Of a stretch of DNA of 64,000 nucleotides, positions 48,843-56,919 are shown one piece after another. Under the pieces are notes generated by a model that was not told the origin of the DNA, searched no databases, and worked only from the letters and a program-made list of their open reading frames with translations. Numbering within the stretch: the first letter of the stretch is position 1; each line of letters begins with the position of its first letter. The DNA is from Prochlorococcus sp. AG-436-E22 (GTDB lineage: Bacteria > Cyanobacteriota > Cyanobacteriia > PCC-6307 > Cyanobiaceae), in contig QCPG01000002.1 of the NCBI GenBank assembly GCA_003212615.1, positions 1-64,000 on the forward strand, given 5' to 3'. The position numbers and the translations under genes are program-made.

Positions 48843-50078
48843 TTGAGTAATTCCGGCACCGCTGAGGTTCTTATTCCCAGAAGCCTTTGTTTAATCGAAG
48901 ATTTTGATAACCTCAATATTGATGTGGAGGAATTTTGTTCAGTTTCTATCATTTGGGAGAATGGTTTTGTTTCAGAATTAAAGCCTTTAAAAAATAAAGA
49001 TAACAAACCCAAAAATATTCTATTCCCAAGATTTGTTGAGACGCATTCACATTTTGATAAATCTTTTACATGGGCAGATTTCCCTAATCTGGAATCAAAC
49101 TATGGAGGAGCATTATCAGTAAATCTCGAAGAACATAAAGCTAGAACTACAGATAAGATTCTAGAGAGAGTTGAGAAATCATTAAAACTTGCTATAAAAA
49201 ATGGATACAGAGCTATTAGAAGTCATATTGATACATACAAAAGTCAATCAATTAATATTTGGACTGAACTTTTCAAATTACAAAAAAAATTTTCATCTGA
49301 GTTAACTTTACAATTCGTTGCTCTAGCTCCATTGGAATTTTGGGATACTTCTAATGGAGAAGAGTTGGCAAAAATATTTTCCTCTTATGGAGGCATTTTA
49401 GGAGGTGTTATTGTTCCCCCTTTTAATAAAAAAGATACAAGCAGATTTCTCGCAAAGATGCTTCTTCTCGCGAGTAAATATAAATTAGAAATAGATTTGC
49501 ATATAGATGAATCGATCATTGAGCCTGGAGCGGGAATAAAAGTTTTATTGGAGACAATCGAAAATTTAAAGATTAATAGTATTCCAATTACTTGTAGTCA
49601 TTTGAGTAGTCTTATTTCTCTAAGTCATAGAGAGATTTTAAATTTAGGACAAAAAATGGCTGAGAAAAATATTAAAGTTATTGCTTTACCTCTAACAAAT
49701 TTTTGGCTGCTCAATCGAAGTAATAAAACTACCTCATTAAAAAGACCAGTTGCGCCAATAAAGCAATTACAAATAGCACATGTGGATGTATCTCTAGGTA
49801 GTGATAACGTTCAAGATCCCTGGTACCCATTTGGTAATTTTGATCCTTTTTATATGTTGTCTTGCTCGATACCTATGCTTCAACTAAATCCGTGGGAGAG
49901 AATGACTCTATCTTCTATTTTTTTAGCTCCAAGCAGATTATTAAACTTAAAATGGGATGGTTTAATTAAAAAGGGTTGCCCTGCTGACTTTGTAATTTTA
50001 GATGCACAAAGATGGGCAGATGTTTTTTCGAGTACCTTAAAGAGAAAAGTGTTTATAAAAGGCGATTTATATTGCTAA
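48843..50078 (+). CDS. Amidohydrolase of the cytosine deaminase-like group
   Basis: The 411-residue protein has amidohydrolase metal motifs: THSHFDKSFTW near residue 67, RSHIDTYKSQ, LHIDESIIEPGAG, TCSHLSSL and LGSDNVQDPWYPFG. The HSHFDKSFT and SDN-x-DPWxP boxes resemble bacterial cytosine/isoguanine deaminases (CodA). The actual substrate may be another N-heterocycle or a cyclic amide. Start is TTG; the only other option is blocked by an in-frame TGA just upstream. It is followed by an FAD oxidase 39 bp away on the same strand. Confidence 0.75.
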   Translation: MSNSGTAEVLIPRSLCLIEDFDNLNIDVEEFCSVSIIWENGFVSELKPLKNKDNKPKNILFPRFVETHSHFDKSFTWADFPNLESNYGGALSVNLEEHKARTTDKILERVEKSLKLAIKNGYRAIRSHIDTYKSQSINIWTELFKLQKKFSSELTLQFVALAPLEFWDTSNGEELAKIFSSYGGILGGVIVPPFNKKDTSRFLAKMLLLASKYKLEIDLHIDESIIEPGAGIKVLLETIENLKINSIPITCSHLSSLISLSHREILNLGQKMAEKNIKVIALPLTNFWLLNRSNKTTSLKRPVAPIKQLQIAHVDVSLGSDNVQDPWYPFGNFDPFYMLSCSIPMLQLNPWERMTLSSIFLAPSRLLNLKWDGLIKKGCPADFVILDAQRWADVFSSTLKRKVFIKGDLYC

Positions 50079-50117
50079 TCGGCTAATTTATATACAAAAC
50101 AAAAAAAATTTTATTTA

Positions 50118-51473
50118 ATGACATCAAATAGTCTTAAATTTATAGATAAATTTAGAGAAGTCAAAAACTTAGAGATTATTGAAAGCCAGTCTGAGATAAA
50201 AAGACTTTCAAAAGATTTTTATAACTACTCTCCTATCCTTACTGAAAAATTAGACGAATGTATTGCTGATTTGGTGGTAAGACCTTGTGATCACAAAGCG
50301 GTAAAGGAAGTAGCAGAAATTTGTTGGGAATTTTCTATCCCACTTACTTTAAGGGGTTCAGGTACAGGTAATTATGGACAAGCTGTCCCATTGTTTAAAG
50401 GAGTTGTAATGCAGATGAGTCACTTTAATAAGTTAGAAGAATTTGATCCAGATACAGGTTTTGTAAAAGTACAGTCTGGCTGTGTCATGGGAGATTTGAA
50501 TAAACAATTAGATAAATATGGGAGGGAATTGAGGTTACTGCCTAGTACTTGGAAAACTGCAACAATTGGGGGTTTTATTGCAGGTGGATCAGGAGGTATT
50601 GGGTCCATTAGGTGGGGATTTTTAAGAGATCCAGGAAATCTTATTGGTTTAGAGGCAGTGACGATGAATGAAAAACCTGCATTATTAAAATTTGATGCTG
50701 AAGAATCGGAACCTCTAAATCATGCTTATGGAACTAATGGAATAATTACTTCTTTATTAATTTCTACTGATATCAAACGTAAGTGGTATTCAATAGTTAT
50801 CGACTGTATTGAATTTGAAAAAACAATAGAAATCTTAAAAACTCTTACGAGCGCAGCAATTGATCTGAAACTAGGAGCAATTCTTGAAGACGAAATTGTA
50901 GACCAAATGCCAAAATGGTTTAAAAGTAATTCTAGAAGTCACAAGATATTAATTCAATCTACTCTTGGAGGAACAAAAACCATCGAGCTAATTTGTAAAA
51001 AATTCAAAGTTGAATCTACCCTTCTTGGGGAAGAAGAAAAACTCGTCAATGGAATTTCTGAAGTCGTATGGAATCATACAACTCTTCATATGAGGTCTAG
51101 GGATAAAAATTGGACGTATTTACAGATGCTTTTGCCACTTAATAATGAATTAGAATTGATTAATTTTTTGAGAAAAAAATGGGGTAAAAAAGTTCTTTGG
51201 CATTTAGAGGCAGTTTCTCAACAAGGATCACCGCGATTAGCAGCTTTGCCTGTATTAAAGTGGAATGGGATAGATGAATTAAATGAAATAATGGAAGATT
51301 GTAAGAAACTTGGGGCGTTTATTTTTAATCCCCATGTTTTAAGTGTCGAAGGCGGAGGCCTAGGAGTGGTGGATGCAGATCAAGTAAAAGCGAAATTAAA
51401 ATTTGATCCTAAAGGGCTATTAAATCCAGGAAAATTGGAAGGTTGGGAAGTAAAGGAACAATTTAATATTTAA
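50118..51473 (+). CDS. FAD-binding oxidoreductase, GlcD/FAD_binding_4 type
   Basis: The 451-residue protein has an N-terminal VAO-type FAD domain: VVRPCDHKAVKEVAEICWEFSIPLTLRGSGTGNYGQAVPLFKGVVMQMSHFNKL and TATIGGFIAGGSGGIGSIRWG. A C-terminal segment reads KLKFDPKGLLNPGKL, typical of glycolate/D-lactate oxidase-like enzymes. It oxidises an unknown hydroxyacid-type substrate. It pairs with the upstream amidohydrolase, and its 3' end overlaps folC by 4 bp. Confidence 0.78.
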   Translation: MTSNSLKFIDKFREVKNLEIIESQSEIKRLSKDFYNYSPILTEKLDECIADLVVRPCDHKAVKEVAEICWEFSIPLTLRGSGTGNYGQAVPLFKGVVMQMSHFNKLEEFDPDTGFVKVQSGCVMGDLNKQLDKYGRELRLLPSTWKTATIGGFIAGGSGGIGSIRWGFLRDPGNLIGLEAVTMNEKPALLKFDAEESEPLNHAYGTNGIITSLLISTDIKRKWYSIVIDCIEFEKTIEILKTLTSAAIDLKLGAILEDEIVDQMPKWFKSNSRSHKILIQSTLGGTKTIELICKKFKVESTLLGEEEKLVNGISEVVWNHTTLHMRSRDKNWTYLQMLLPLNNELELINFLRKKWGKKVLWHLEAVSQQGSPRLAALPVLKWNGIDELNEIMEDCKKLGAFIFNPHVLSVEGGGLGVVDADQVKAKLKFDPKGLLNPGKLEGWEVKEQFNI

Positions 51474-52702
51474 CATTTCTGTTTATTTGCAAATTTAATA
51501 AATTCAGCAACTAAAAAAATAGAACCTGTTAGAACAGGATGATTAGGTGGCCACTCTTCTAGGGAAAATAAATACTCAATTGCAAGTTCAAATGTTTTAA
51601 ATTCAATTATTTTTTGAAAGTTAATTTCTTTAACCTGAGAGAGCTCGTTTAATTGCCAACTAGGTTGGTTTGGAACTGGCACAAGCAATAAGTGATCATT
51701 TTTCTTTAGAAGTGTTTTTAATATTGCGTAAATATCTTTTTGTCTTTGGACACCTAAAATCCAATAAATTCCTTTATCTTCATTCTCCCAATTGCTTCGC
51801 TCATTAGAGAGTGCTTTTGCAGCAGGATAATTATGCGCACAATCTACAAGAATTTCTTTGTTGAAATAATTTATTATTTCTAGCCTTCCTTTCCAAGCTG
51901 TCTTTTTAAGACCTTCAGATATGTGTTTTTCTTTAATATTAAATCCCAAATTATTAAGCGCTTCAATTGCTCCAACAGCTACTGAAGCATTTTGCTTTTG
52001 GAAAATTCCTCTTAATCCAAGCTCATAGCTGTTTGCAATTGAATCTTTCCAGATAATTTCTGCTCCAACCTCTTTAACTTTTTTGGTTATTAAATTTTTA
52101 ACTTGACTATTTTGGTTGGATGAGATGACAATTGAGTTTTGTTCAATAACTGCTAATTTTTCTTTGGCAATTTTTTCAATCGTATCTCCAAGAAATTCTT
52201 TATGGTCTAAGCCAATATTCCCAATAGCAATTATTGGTCTAGATTTATGAGCTGTTGTCGCGTCTAATCGTCCCCCTAAGCCAGCTTCAAGAATGAGCAA
52301 TTCAACTTTTTTATGGTCAAAAAAATTTAGTGCGCAGCAAATGATTTTTTCAAAAGGAGTTAACTCAAATGTTGAAAAATTTTTTTCTATTAATCTATAT
52401 ATTTTTTCAAAATCAGTCTTGTTAATATTTTTTTTATTAACTCTAATCCTCTCGCATACGTCAAAAAGATGAGGAGATGTCGTTATACCAAAATTCTTTT
52501 TAGCTTCAAAAAGTATACTTTCTAAATATGCCGCGATTGATCCTTTCCCATTGGTTCCAATAATTTGTATCGCAGGGATATTCTTGCAAGGATTACCAAG
52601 TTCTTTAAGTGCTTTTTTAATCCTTGATAAACCTAGCTTGATATTATCCCTTTCATATTTAGGTGATAATAATTCAAGAATCTTTAAATTTGCATTTTTC
52701 AA
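51470..52702 (-). CDS. folC: Folylpolyglutamate synthase/dihydrofolate synthase
   Basis: FolC adds glutamate to dihydropteroate and folates. The 410-residue Mur-ligase-like protein shows the P-loop IQIIGTNGKGSIAAYLESIL near residue 50, TSPHLFDVCERIRVN, LILEAGLGGRLDATTA and VDCAHNYPAAKAL. These are classic FolC motifs. It is 11 bp downstream of argD on the same strand. Confidence 0.94.
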   Translation of the reverse strand: MKNANLKILELLSPKYERDNIKLGLSRIKKALKELGNPCKNIPAIQIIGTNGKGSIAAYLESILFEAKKNFGITTSPHLFDVCERIRVNKKNINKTDFEKIYRLIEKNFSTFELTPFEKIICCALNFFDHKKVELLILEAGLGGRLDATTAHKSRPIIAIGNIGLDHKEFLGDTIEKIAKEKLAVIEQNSIVISSNQNSQVKNLITKKVKEVGAEIIWKDSIANSYELGLRGIFQKQNASVAVGAIEALNNLGFNIKEKHISEGLKKTAWKGRLEIINYFNKEILVDCAHNYPAAKALSNERSNWENEDKGIYWILGVQRQKDIYAILKTLLKKNDHLLLVPVPNQPSWQLNELSQVKEINFQKIIEFKTFELAIEYLFSLEEWPPNHPVLTGSIFLVAEFIKFANKQKC

Positions 52703-52713
52703 AATTTAAATTG

Positions 52714-53889
52714 CTATAAATCTTCAAAAATTGAATTTAGCTTATCCAAAAGAATATTAATTTCTCTTCGAGATATAACTAATGGTGGGACAATCCTTAC
52801 AACGTTTCCTCCTGCAGGAACTACCAGTAATCCTTTCTCAAAAGCTTTTAATGTAATTTTTTTTGCATCAGCATAATCATCATTGATCACCAGACCTTGT
52901 ATTAAACCTAGACCTCTTTTCCCGCTAATAATATTTGGAAATTTTTTTGACAATTCTTCAAAACCAGCACTTAATTGTTTCCCTCTTAGATAAACATTAT
53001 TGATAAGATTTCTCCTATTTATTTCTTCTAATACAGTTAGCGCAGCTTTACAGGCGAAAGGGTTCCCTCCAAAAGTGCTTGCATGATCTCCTGGAGAAAA
53101 AATGTTGGCTTTTTCTTTTACCAATAATGCTCCAATTGCATGACCTCCGCCTAACCCTTTTGCAAGGGTGAATCCATCAGGTTCAATTTCTAAATTCTCA
53201 TAACCCCACATTTTTCCAGTTCGACCTACTCCACTTTGGACCTCATCTAAAATGAGAAGAGAATGATATTTATCACATATATCTCGCAGGTTTTTAAAAA
53301 ATATTTTACTTCCAGGAATTACGCCACCTTCTCCTTGTATTGGTTCAACTAAAATGCCGGAAATTTTTTGATCATTATTTTCACACTCTTCAAATAATTT
53401 TTTTACCGAATCAAAATTGTTAAATTTAAAAAATTTGAACCCTTGAATCATTGGTTCGAAACCTTTTTGATATTTGGGCTGTCCAGTAGCACTCAAGGCT
53501 GCCAGCGTCCTTCCATGAAAGCTGGATTCTGCTGCGAGAATAATTGATTCTTTACCTTTATTTGTTGTATTCCCATATTTTTTAATTAATTTAATTGCTG
53601 ATTCATTTGCTTCCGCACCACTGTTGCAGAAGAAGACGCTTTCGGCACAACTCATATTTGTTAAAGTTCTGCTTAATTGTTCTTGTTCTTCAATGTTGTA
53701 GAGATTGGAAATGTGCTGAATCTTTTTTAGTTGAGTTGATAGCCTTCTTCTTAAAACTCTATCGCTATGTCCAAGACTACAAGTTGCTATACCAGCGACT
53801 GCATCAAGATACTTTTTGCCTGTTTTGTCCCATAGCCAACAACCTTTCCCTTTTTTGAAAGATATATCGAATCGACTATAGGTATTCAT
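52714..53889 (-). CDS. argD: Acetylornithine aminotransferase
   Basis: ArgD transaminates N-acetylglutamate semialdehyde in arginine synthesis using PLP. The correct start is the ATG at 53889 (MNTYSRFDISFKKGKGCWLWD). The extra 27 residues in the ORF track (MVELVDAPHSKCGTFG...) are antisense-free read-through of the tRNA-Leu gene. Motifs include FFCNSGAEANESAIKL, LLILDEVQSGVGRTGKMW and the PLP lysine in FTLAKGLGGGHAIGA. Length becomes 391, the normal size. It is 5 bp after the tRNA on the same strand. Confidence 0.95.
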   Translation of the reverse strand: MNTYSRFDISFKKGKGCWLWDKTGKKYLDAVAGIATCSLGHSDRVLRRRLSTQLKKIQHISNLYNIEEQEQLSRTLTNMSCAESVFFCNSGAEANESAIKLIKKYGNTTNKGKESIILAAESSFHGRTLAALSATGQPKYQKGFEPMIQGFKFFKFNNFDSVKKLFEECENNDQKISGILVEPIQGEGGVIPGSKIFFKNLRDICDKYHSLLILDEVQSGVGRTGKMWGYENLEIEPDGFTLAKGLGGGHAIGALLVKEKANIFSPGDHASTFGGNPFACKAALTVLEEINRRNLINNVYLRGKQLSAGFEELSKKFPNIISGKRGLGLIQGLVINDDYADAKKITLKAFEKGLLVVPAGGNVVRIVPPLVISRREINILLDKLNSIFEDL

Positions 53890-53894
53890 CAAAG

Positions 53895-53976
53895 TGGGAG
53901 CGGTCGGACTTGAACCGACATACCCGAAGGTGCCGCATTTTGAGTGCGGTGCGTCTACCAATTCCACCACGCTCCC
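53895..53976 (-). tRNA. tRNA-Leu (CAA)
   Basis: Class II tRNA with a long variable arm. Acceptor GGGAGCG/CGCTCCC, anticodon stem CCGCA/TGCGG with loop CTCAAAA (anticodon CAA, codon UUG), T arm GTCGG-TTCAAGT-CCGAC and discriminator A, 82 nt in total. CCA is not encoded. It lies immediately upstream of argD and may share its transcript. Confidence 0.96.
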
Positions 53977-54236
53977 AAGGCTTTTGAAAAAATTAACCTT
54001 TTTATTATAACAAAAATCATTTTATTGACTATTGTTTTGGTCAAGGAACAGTGATGAAGATAACGTTTGTTAATACTTAATCTTTTCGATAAAAACATAG
54101 AATTATATTTATTGAATTTGCTGGCAATAAATAAGATAAAAATGCATTATTTAACATTTATGATGCAATTATGTAGCAATAATCTCAAAAAGAACCTATT
54201 TTCGAGAAAGTGGCTTCATAATCAGTAATATTGTGT

Positions 54237-54242
54237 TATATT
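54237..54242 (+). promoter_or_regulatory. Possible -10 element before the tiny membrane peptide pair
   Basis: TATATT (54237-54242) lies 16 bases upstream of the first peptide's ATG, within TGTGTTATATTAAAAG. No strong -35 is visible at the right spacing (GCTTCA is weak). It would give a very short leader. Confidence 0.35.
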
Positions 54243-54257
54243 AAAAGAAAAAATTAA

Positions 54258-54365
54258 ATGACTAAAATTAAAGTAAAAAATTTATCTTTACAATTTGTTC
54301 CCTACCTTTTCTTTGCAGTGACTATATTGACAGCATTTGGATCTAATAATGGAACATGGGCATGA
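54258..54365 (+). CDS. Tiny single-span membrane peptide, first of a coupled pair
   Basis: A 35-codon ORF, too short for the ORF track, starts ATGACTAAAATTAAAG. It encodes a basic N-terminus (MTKIKVKNLSL), one hydrophobic helix (QFVPYLFFAVTILTAFG) and a short polar end (SNNGTWA). Its stop overlaps the next ORF's start as ATGA, the hallmark of translational coupling. It sits in an otherwise empty gap between argD/tRNA-Leu and murA. I do not recognise it as any known photosystem or cytochrome small subunit. Size and layout resemble such subunits, but the function is unknown. Confidence 0.5.
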   Translation: MTKIKVKNLSLQFVPYLFFAVTILTAFGSNNGTWA

Positions 54366-54472
54366 ATGATTTCAAGCTTAGTGGTATAAATAAAATTTGG
54401 TCTAGTCGCTTCTTAGTATTATTTCTTATATTTTTAGGTTGTATTTCAATTATCAATATTGCTTACGTTTAA
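54362..54472 (+). CDS. Tiny single-span membrane peptide, second of a coupled pair
   Basis: A 36-codon ORF begins inside the stop of the previous one (ATGA overlap). It encodes a polar, basic N-terminal half (MNDFKLSGINKIWSSR) and a strongly hydrophobic C-terminal half (FLVLFLIFLGCISIINIAYV). This is a classic N-in single-span design with no tail. It ends 34 bp before the convergent murA stop. No family recognised. The two peptides together look like subunits or assembly factors of a membrane complex; that is inference. Confidence 0.5.
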   Translation: MNDFKLSGINKIWSSRFLVLFLIFLGCISIINIAYV

Positions 54473-54506
54473 TTAATTGATTAATTCCCCAAACTTTTTT
54501 TGCAAT

Positions 54507-55877
54507 TTAGGCGGCTCTATATTTAGGAATATCTGCAGGATCTGACTTCATTTTAAACTCCTTATTCTTCAAAGTTTGTTTGTTAAACTCTCTATTTATT
54601 TTTATACCCAATATTTTTAGTTTTGATTCAAAATTTTCATAACCTCTATCCAAGTGCTCTAAACCATAGATTATACTAGTGCCTTCAGCTATAATCCCAG
54701 CAATTATTAATGCGGCTGAAGTCCTCAAATCTGATCCAACTAGATCCATCCCCTTAATTTTTTTAACACCTTTGATATGGGCTATATTTTTATTTAATTT
54801 TATATTTGCTCCCATTTTATTGAGTAAATGAACATGGTTCATTCTGTTTTCGAAAATTGTTTCAGTTATCTTTGATTCACCATTCGCGATTGCCATTAAA
54901 GTTGTAAATGGTGCTTGCAAATCAGTTGGAAATCCTGGGAAAGGAGCTGTTTCAATATCTACCCCTTTAATCTCTTTACTCTTGATTGTAATTGAATTAC
55001 CTTTAATCGTAATTTTACTTCCACTCTCTTGAAGCTTATTCGTGACAGCTTCAAGATGATTAGGAATTACAGGAGAAACTGTTATCGAAGAGGAAGTCGC
55101 TGCAGCAGCTATTAAAAAAGTGCCAGCTTCTATTCGATCTGGAATTACTTTATGAGTGCAACCACAAAGCTTATTAACACCATCAATGATTATTTTTTCT
55201 TTGCCCGAGTCGTAAATTTTTGCACCCATTTTATTTAGCATTTGGCATAAATCCTGAATTTCAGGTTCTCTTGCAGCATTCTCAATCGTAGTTCTTCCTT
55301 CCGCTAATGATGCCGCCATTATTAAAGTTTCAGTTGCTCCTACGCTTGGGCACTTTAATTTGATATGTGAACCATGCAGTTTATTAGTCTCGTACTTTAT
55401 TCTTGCTTTGACAATTCCTTCTTCAATAATAATTTCTGCTCCTAAGGCTTGAAGCCCATTTATGTGCTCATCTATGGGCCTTGAACCAATATTGCATCCT
55501 CCAGGCAAGGGGACTTTAGCCTCTCCATATTTACTTAATAATGCACCTATACAAAAGAAACTAGCTCTTAATCCATTAACAAGTTCATATGGAAGTTCTT
55601 TGATAGAAATATTTTTAGGATCTATCTCTAATCGATTGTTTTTTTGGATTAATTTAACACCTAAACTCTTTAGGATATTCCCCATTTTTTCAATATCAGT
55701 AAGTCGAGGAACATTCTCAAGAATTATTCTTTCATTAGTTAGCAATGATGAGGCTAATAAAACTAAGGCAGAATTCTTAGCGCCACTTATTTCAACTTTT
55801 CCATGTAAGTTACCTTGGCCAAAAATCTTTAAATTTTGAGATTTAAGATATGACTTCTTTTTGCTTACGCAAATCAT
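54507..55877 (-). CDS. murA: UDP-N-acetylglucosamine 1-carboxyvinyltransferase
   Basis: MurA transfers enolpyruvate to UDP-GlcNAc, the first committed peptidoglycan step and the target of fosfomycin. The 456-residue protein has VEISGAKNSALVLLASSLL and the active-site cysteine in LPGGCNIGSRPIDEHINGL, the residue fosfomycin alkylates. TAPFPGFPTDLQAPFTTLMAIANG and the C-terminal DLRTSAALIIAGIIAEG also fit. An about 13-residue Lys/Ser-rich N-terminal lead precedes the core. Confidence 0.95.
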   Translation of the reverse strand: MICVSKKKSYLKSQNLKIFGQGNLHGKVEISGAKNSALVLLASSLLTNERIILENVPRLTDIEKMGNILKSLGVKLIQKNNRLEIDPKNISIKELPYELVNGLRASFFCIGALLSKYGEAKVPLPGGCNIGSRPIDEHINGLQALGAEIIIEEGIVKARIKYETNKLHGSHIKLKCPSVGATETLIMAASLAEGRTTIENAAREPEIQDLCQMLNKMGAKIYDSGKEKIIIDGVNKLCGCTHKVIPDRIEAGTFLIAAAATSSSITVSPVIPNHLEAVTNKLQESGSKITIKGNSITIKSKEIKGVDIETAPFPGFPTDLQAPFTTLMAIANGESKITETIFENRMNHVHLLNKMGANIKLNKNIAHIKGVKKIKGMDLVGSDLRTSAALIIAGIIAEGTSIIYGLEHLDRGYENFESKLKILGIKINREFNKQTLKNKEFKMKSDPADIPKYRAA

Positions 55878-56066
55878 TAAGGCTTAATTTATTAGATTCA
55901 TCATGACAAACGATAACTTGTAAGTCCACCCTATGTAACGTCTTAAATATTAATTAAAAGTGAAAAGGTATTTTTTCATTTCTTAGAAAATAAAAATGCA
56001 ATAAATAATTGATCAAAACATTAATACAATTAAAATATATTTGATAACAAAATTTTCAATTTCCTC

Positions 56067-56912
56067 ATAGAAAATACTTTTTTAAAAATAACTAGTAAAA
56101 ACAATAATCTAGTTAAAAGATTTAGATCATTCAAAAGAGGATCATCTCCAAAAGATCAAGACTTTTTTTGCATAGAGGGCACTCATCTCATTGAAGAATT
56201 GTTGAAGTCTGGGAAAAATCCCTCAAAAATTTTAGTTACCGAAAAATGGCTAAAAAAGAATCAAAATCTAAGCAAAAATTTTCAACAGTCATTAATAAAT
56301 ATTGTCTCAGAGGAAGTTTTGGCATCTGCGATTTCAACAATTAATCCAGATGGGATAGCAGCTTTAGTAGAGATTTCATCAATACCTAATTATCAGTTTA
56401 ATAGTAAAGATGATTTTGTTCTTGTTCTCGATAGAATTCAAGATCCTGGGAATATGGGCAATCTTTTTAGAACTGCTCTAGCTGCTGGTGTTGATGCAAT
56501 TTTTTTAGCTGGAGGTGCGCACCCATTAAGCCAAAAGGTATTAAGGGCATCGTCTGGCGCAGTTTTTCACCTCCCATTTAAAAGATTTGAGGGTACTGAG
56601 GAAGAAAAAATAAATTCTTTATTAAAGTCTTTATCTGAATTGTCAAATGTAGGATTTAAGGTTTTTTCTACTAGTAGCCATAATAAAAGTTCAAAAAAAC
56701 CTTCAAAACCCTACTGGGAAATTGATTGGTCTAAGTCTACTGTCTTGATTTTGGGTAATGAGGGGCAAGGTATTCATGACAAAATTCAAGAAGCATTTAA
56801 TGAAACAATTACAATTCCGCATAGTAAGCTTGTAGAATCATTGAATGTGGCTTGCGTTGCAGTTCCGTTATTACTAGAACGAAAAAGAGTCGCATACACC
56901 TCTAATACGTAG
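56067..56912 (+). CDS. SpoU/TrmH-family rRNA 2'-O-methyltransferase with non-canonical start
   Basis: The SPOUT domain is clear: FVLVLDRIQDPGNMGNLFRTALAAGVDAIFLAGG, VLILGNEGQGI and ESLNVACVAVPLLLERKR, the knot motifs of SAM-dependent 2'-O-ribose methyltransferases. The track starts at TTG 56199. The family's N-terminal substrate-binding region (KITSKNNNLVKRFRSFKRGSSPKDQDFFCIEGTHLIEELLKSG) is encoded in the same frame upstream. That frame is open back to 56034 without ATG, GTG or TTG. ATA at 56067 or ATT at 56052 are candidate starts; my 5' coordinate is therefore provisional. Target nucleotide unknown. Confidence 0.75.
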   Translation: MENTFLKITSKNNNLVKRFRSFKRGSSPKDQDFFCIEGTHLIEELLKSGKNPSKILVTEKWLKKNQNLSKNFQQSLINIVSEEVLASAISTINPDGIAALVEISSIPNYQFNSKDDFVLVLDRIQDPGNMGNLFRTALAAGVDAIFLAGGAHPLSQKVLRASSGAVFHLPFKRFEGTEEEKINSLLKSLSELSNVGFKVFSTSSHNKSSKKPSKPYWEIDWSKSTVLILGNEGQGIHDKIQEAFNETITIPHSKLVESLNVACVAVPLLLERKRVAYTSNT

Positions 56913-56919
56913 ATAAAAA

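Noticed and set aside
54142-54228. 28-codon ORF MHYLTFMMQL... upstream of the tiny peptide pair
   Set aside because: No coupling, no ribosome site and no coherent hydrophobic pattern.
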